A stretch of 64,000 nucleotides of DNA, taken from positions 4,944,772 to 5,008,771 of the forward strand of contig CM064552.1 in NCBI GenBank assembly GCA_032716605.1, read 5' to 3'. The notes beneath the pieces were generated by a model that was not told the origin of the DNA, ran no database searches, and saw nothing but the letters and a program-made list of their open reading frames with translations. This stretch comes from Paralithodes platypus. Lineage: Eukaryota > Arthropoda > Malacostraca > Decapoda > Lithodidae. The translations under genes were made by a program, and so were the position numbers. Shown in pieces: positions 62,301-64,000 of the stretch. How positions within the stretch are numbered: position 1 is the first letter of the stretch; the number at the start of each line of letters is the position of its first letter.

Positions 62301-62733
62301 AGGCGAATTTCCGCATTTAATGAAGATTAGCTGGTATAGTAACATTGTAAAGGGTAGAGTAAATTTTTTGTATGTAAATAAAAAGTGGGTTTCACTCCCA
62401 TTTCTTATAAAAATTTGTTGGTATGATATTACGCGTTAATCCAAGGAGCTATATATCAACAAATGCCAGTGCTTTTCCATCAATTTTGAATAGGCAACTA
62501 AAATATGATAACATATTAAAGCTCTTTGGTATAAGTAACTGCTCCGAAGGTAAATAATATTTAGTATCTAAATGATTTTATAGATTTAATGTAGAAGCTG
62601 CCAGACAAAAGTTACCATATACCTGTACTGTATAATGAAGGTGTCTTGGCTGCTTCAACTTTAAGTAAAATATAAAAAGAAACAGTAATACAGACATTAT
62701 TACATGTTTGGGATAACTAGGAATGGTTTTGTA

Positions 62734-62771
<38 letters not shown>

Positions 62772-62776
62772 TGTTT
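62734..62776. repeat. (GT)n microsatellite
   Basis: GT dinucleotide with one GTATG break. Confidence 0.93.
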
Positions 62777-62804
62777 GATTAACCATAGTGATAAGGTACA
62801 GGTG

Positions 62805-63022
62805 CAGTTGGCCACATTAATTTGTTTACATTCCTTGATTTTATGTATGGAAGGAAAATTAGTACGATTGAATTAGAAGTGTATACAGTATTCGTATGTC
62901 GTAAGATAATATGACCAATTAATTATTTTATAGCAAATTATTCTTGTAAGTCAATCATACTATGTTTCCTTCCATATATAAAGCCTCAGAGTAGATACAA
63001 ATTAATGTGGCCAACTGTACAC
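62805..63022. mobile_element. MITE family E, variant copy
   Basis: GCAGTTGGCCACATTAATTT start, AAATTAATGTGGCCAACTGTAC end; inner arms TTCCTTGATTTTATGTATGG and CCTTCCATATATAAAGCCTC are only partly paired. Confidence 0.85.
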
Positions 63023-63484
63023 CCAGCGAATGGCATCTTCTTCACTTTATTCTAGCATCTAATATAAGACAATTTTCTCAGTTTGGGAAAGACGTCTCAT
63101 TGTCAAGAGGTTTAAAAACTACTTTGAGTTTATCCCTCATTATAATTGACCACATGCGAGTTTCATGCCATAAGAAAGTTGGAGCTGTAAATATCGATAT
63201 TTAACAGAATTACCAGGTAAAATAGTTGCAGTATATTTATAAAATAAGGGGGGTATGTGCCAGAGTATATAGATAGATAGATAGATAGATATTTATAAAC
63301 ATATAAAATAAAATTAAACTTACAGTACTTTCTATCCATCTGAAAGCCACATTGTTATTGCATTTCATGATTTCTGTTATGTATCGATGATTATGGCTGT
63401 GACTTCCATGTAGCCTGAAACTCGTAAATGTTCAAAGCCTCCTGTAGTCAAAGGGTTACGATACTCCCTGGGGATAAGGAGTCT

Positions 63485-63490
<6 letters not shown>
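63023..63490. other. Nothing coding; (GATA)n at 63271-63290
   Basis: A family H trace GGGGGTATGTGCCAGAGTAT at 63250 and a (GATA)n. Otherwise unrecognised. Confidence 0.45.

Positions 63491-63547
<57 letters not shown>
63489..63547. repeat. (GT)n microsatellite
   Basis: About 55 bases GT, directly joined to the poly-T of the adjoining SINE. Confidence 0.96.
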
Positions 63548-63548
<1 letters not shown>

Positions 63549-63551
<3 letters not shown>

Positions 63552-63736
63552 TTTTTTTTTTGCCAGATGCCGTAATTCCCGAGAAGGGGTGGCCATTAAC
63601 ATTAGGCGTTATCACGAATCGCTAGGTCAAGTTGCCCGGACTCGACATCTACCAATAACATTTTGACAGTGTGGGCTCGATCCGCCAACCTTTTGATCAG
63701 CAGTCAACGCTTTATTGACTATGCCACGGCTCGCAT
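63549..63736 (-). mobile_element. tRNA-derived SINE with LINE-like 3' end (family K, copy 2)
   Basis: Minus strand: GCGAGCCGTGGCATAGTCAA (A box), GGCGGATCGAGCCCACAC (B box), body GATGTCGAGTCCGGGCAACT, 3' end GGCCACCCCTTCTCGGGAAT, TACGGCATCTGGC and poly(A). The last 35 bases parallel the RTE-like LINE end. Confidence 0.88.
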
Positions 63737-63758
63737 CACTGTCAATAATTATACTGTA

Positions 63759-63918
63759 CTAAAGTGTATTCAAGGTAACATGGTAGAAATTGGTAACGCT
63801 GCTTTTCTATACTTCCTATACTGGCTTTCTAACTACTCGTGTGATGCCGCCTTTATTAAATATTGGCTATGCAAATAATAGAAAGGCACCGTTACCAATT
63901 TCTGCCAGGTTAGCTTGA
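63759..63918. mobile_element. MITE with AAAGTGTATTCAAGGTAAC ends
   Basis: Left AAAGTGTATTCAAGGTAACA and AGAAATTGGTAACG; right CGTTACCAATTTCT and GCTTGAATACACTTT. About 38-base imperfect inverted repeats around an 80-base middle. Only copy seen here. Confidence 0.85.
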
Positions 63919-63924
63919 ATACAC

Positions 63925-64000
63925 TTTAACCCCTTCTGTACCGGTGCCGTCCTTTTAACTTTATTTTGGCTAATATTAGACGATTGTATTCAGTTTTAAA
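63925..64000. mobile_element. TTAA MITE, cut by the window end
   Basis: CCCCTTCTGTACCGGTGCCG after TTAA, immediately next to the previous MITE. Confidence 0.75.

Overview
This window looks like nuclear DNA of an arthropod, most likely a decapod crustacean. The reasons are a split gene with an insect-like NUAK kinase protein, very dense dinucleotide microsatellites, several tRNA-derived SINE families, and many short hairpin (MITE-type) elements. The host species is inferred from style, not identified.

Bases 1-24,000 are gene-poor. They hold a 5'-truncated LINE with a long open reverse transcriptase/endonuclease ORF (minus strand, 49-2297), long microsatellites and minisatellites, several SINE and MITE families, and one intronless protein kinase gene (12858-13715).

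Bases 24,059-59,817 hold eleven plus-strand coding exons of one gene, the NUAK (SNF1/AMPK-related) kinase orthologue. All junctions keep frame and use AG/GT borders. The start codon is at 24065. The kinase domain is in exons 1-8. Two very long low-complexity exons (42017-43699, 53207-54271) and an acidic exon (59545-59817) follow. No stop codon was found, so the 3' end lies beyond the last recognised exon. About 1342 codons are visible. Intron 1 (12 kb) contains a second intronless gene, a 285-residue coiled-coil protein (29630-30487), on the same strand.

The two intronless genes are unrelated in protein sequence. Each encodes 285 residues, and each is preceded by the same layout: an inverted repeat with arms around TTAGTTACCC/GGGTAACTAA and a 49-54 base loop, then, 152-163 bases later, the shared block CTATGTAGATATTTT, then the ORF. 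This suggests a dispersed family of single-exon cassettes with a common 5' module, and is the most unusual signal in the window.

The rest is a repeat archive. It includes a LINE nested in an RTE-like LINE nested in another repeat (54907-58710, with a 13-base target duplication), a mariner relic folded back on itself (48539-49525) with a SINE inside, TTAA-flanked MITEs, a MITE inside another MITE (21299-21837), and a SINE that shares its 3' end with the RTE-like LINE.
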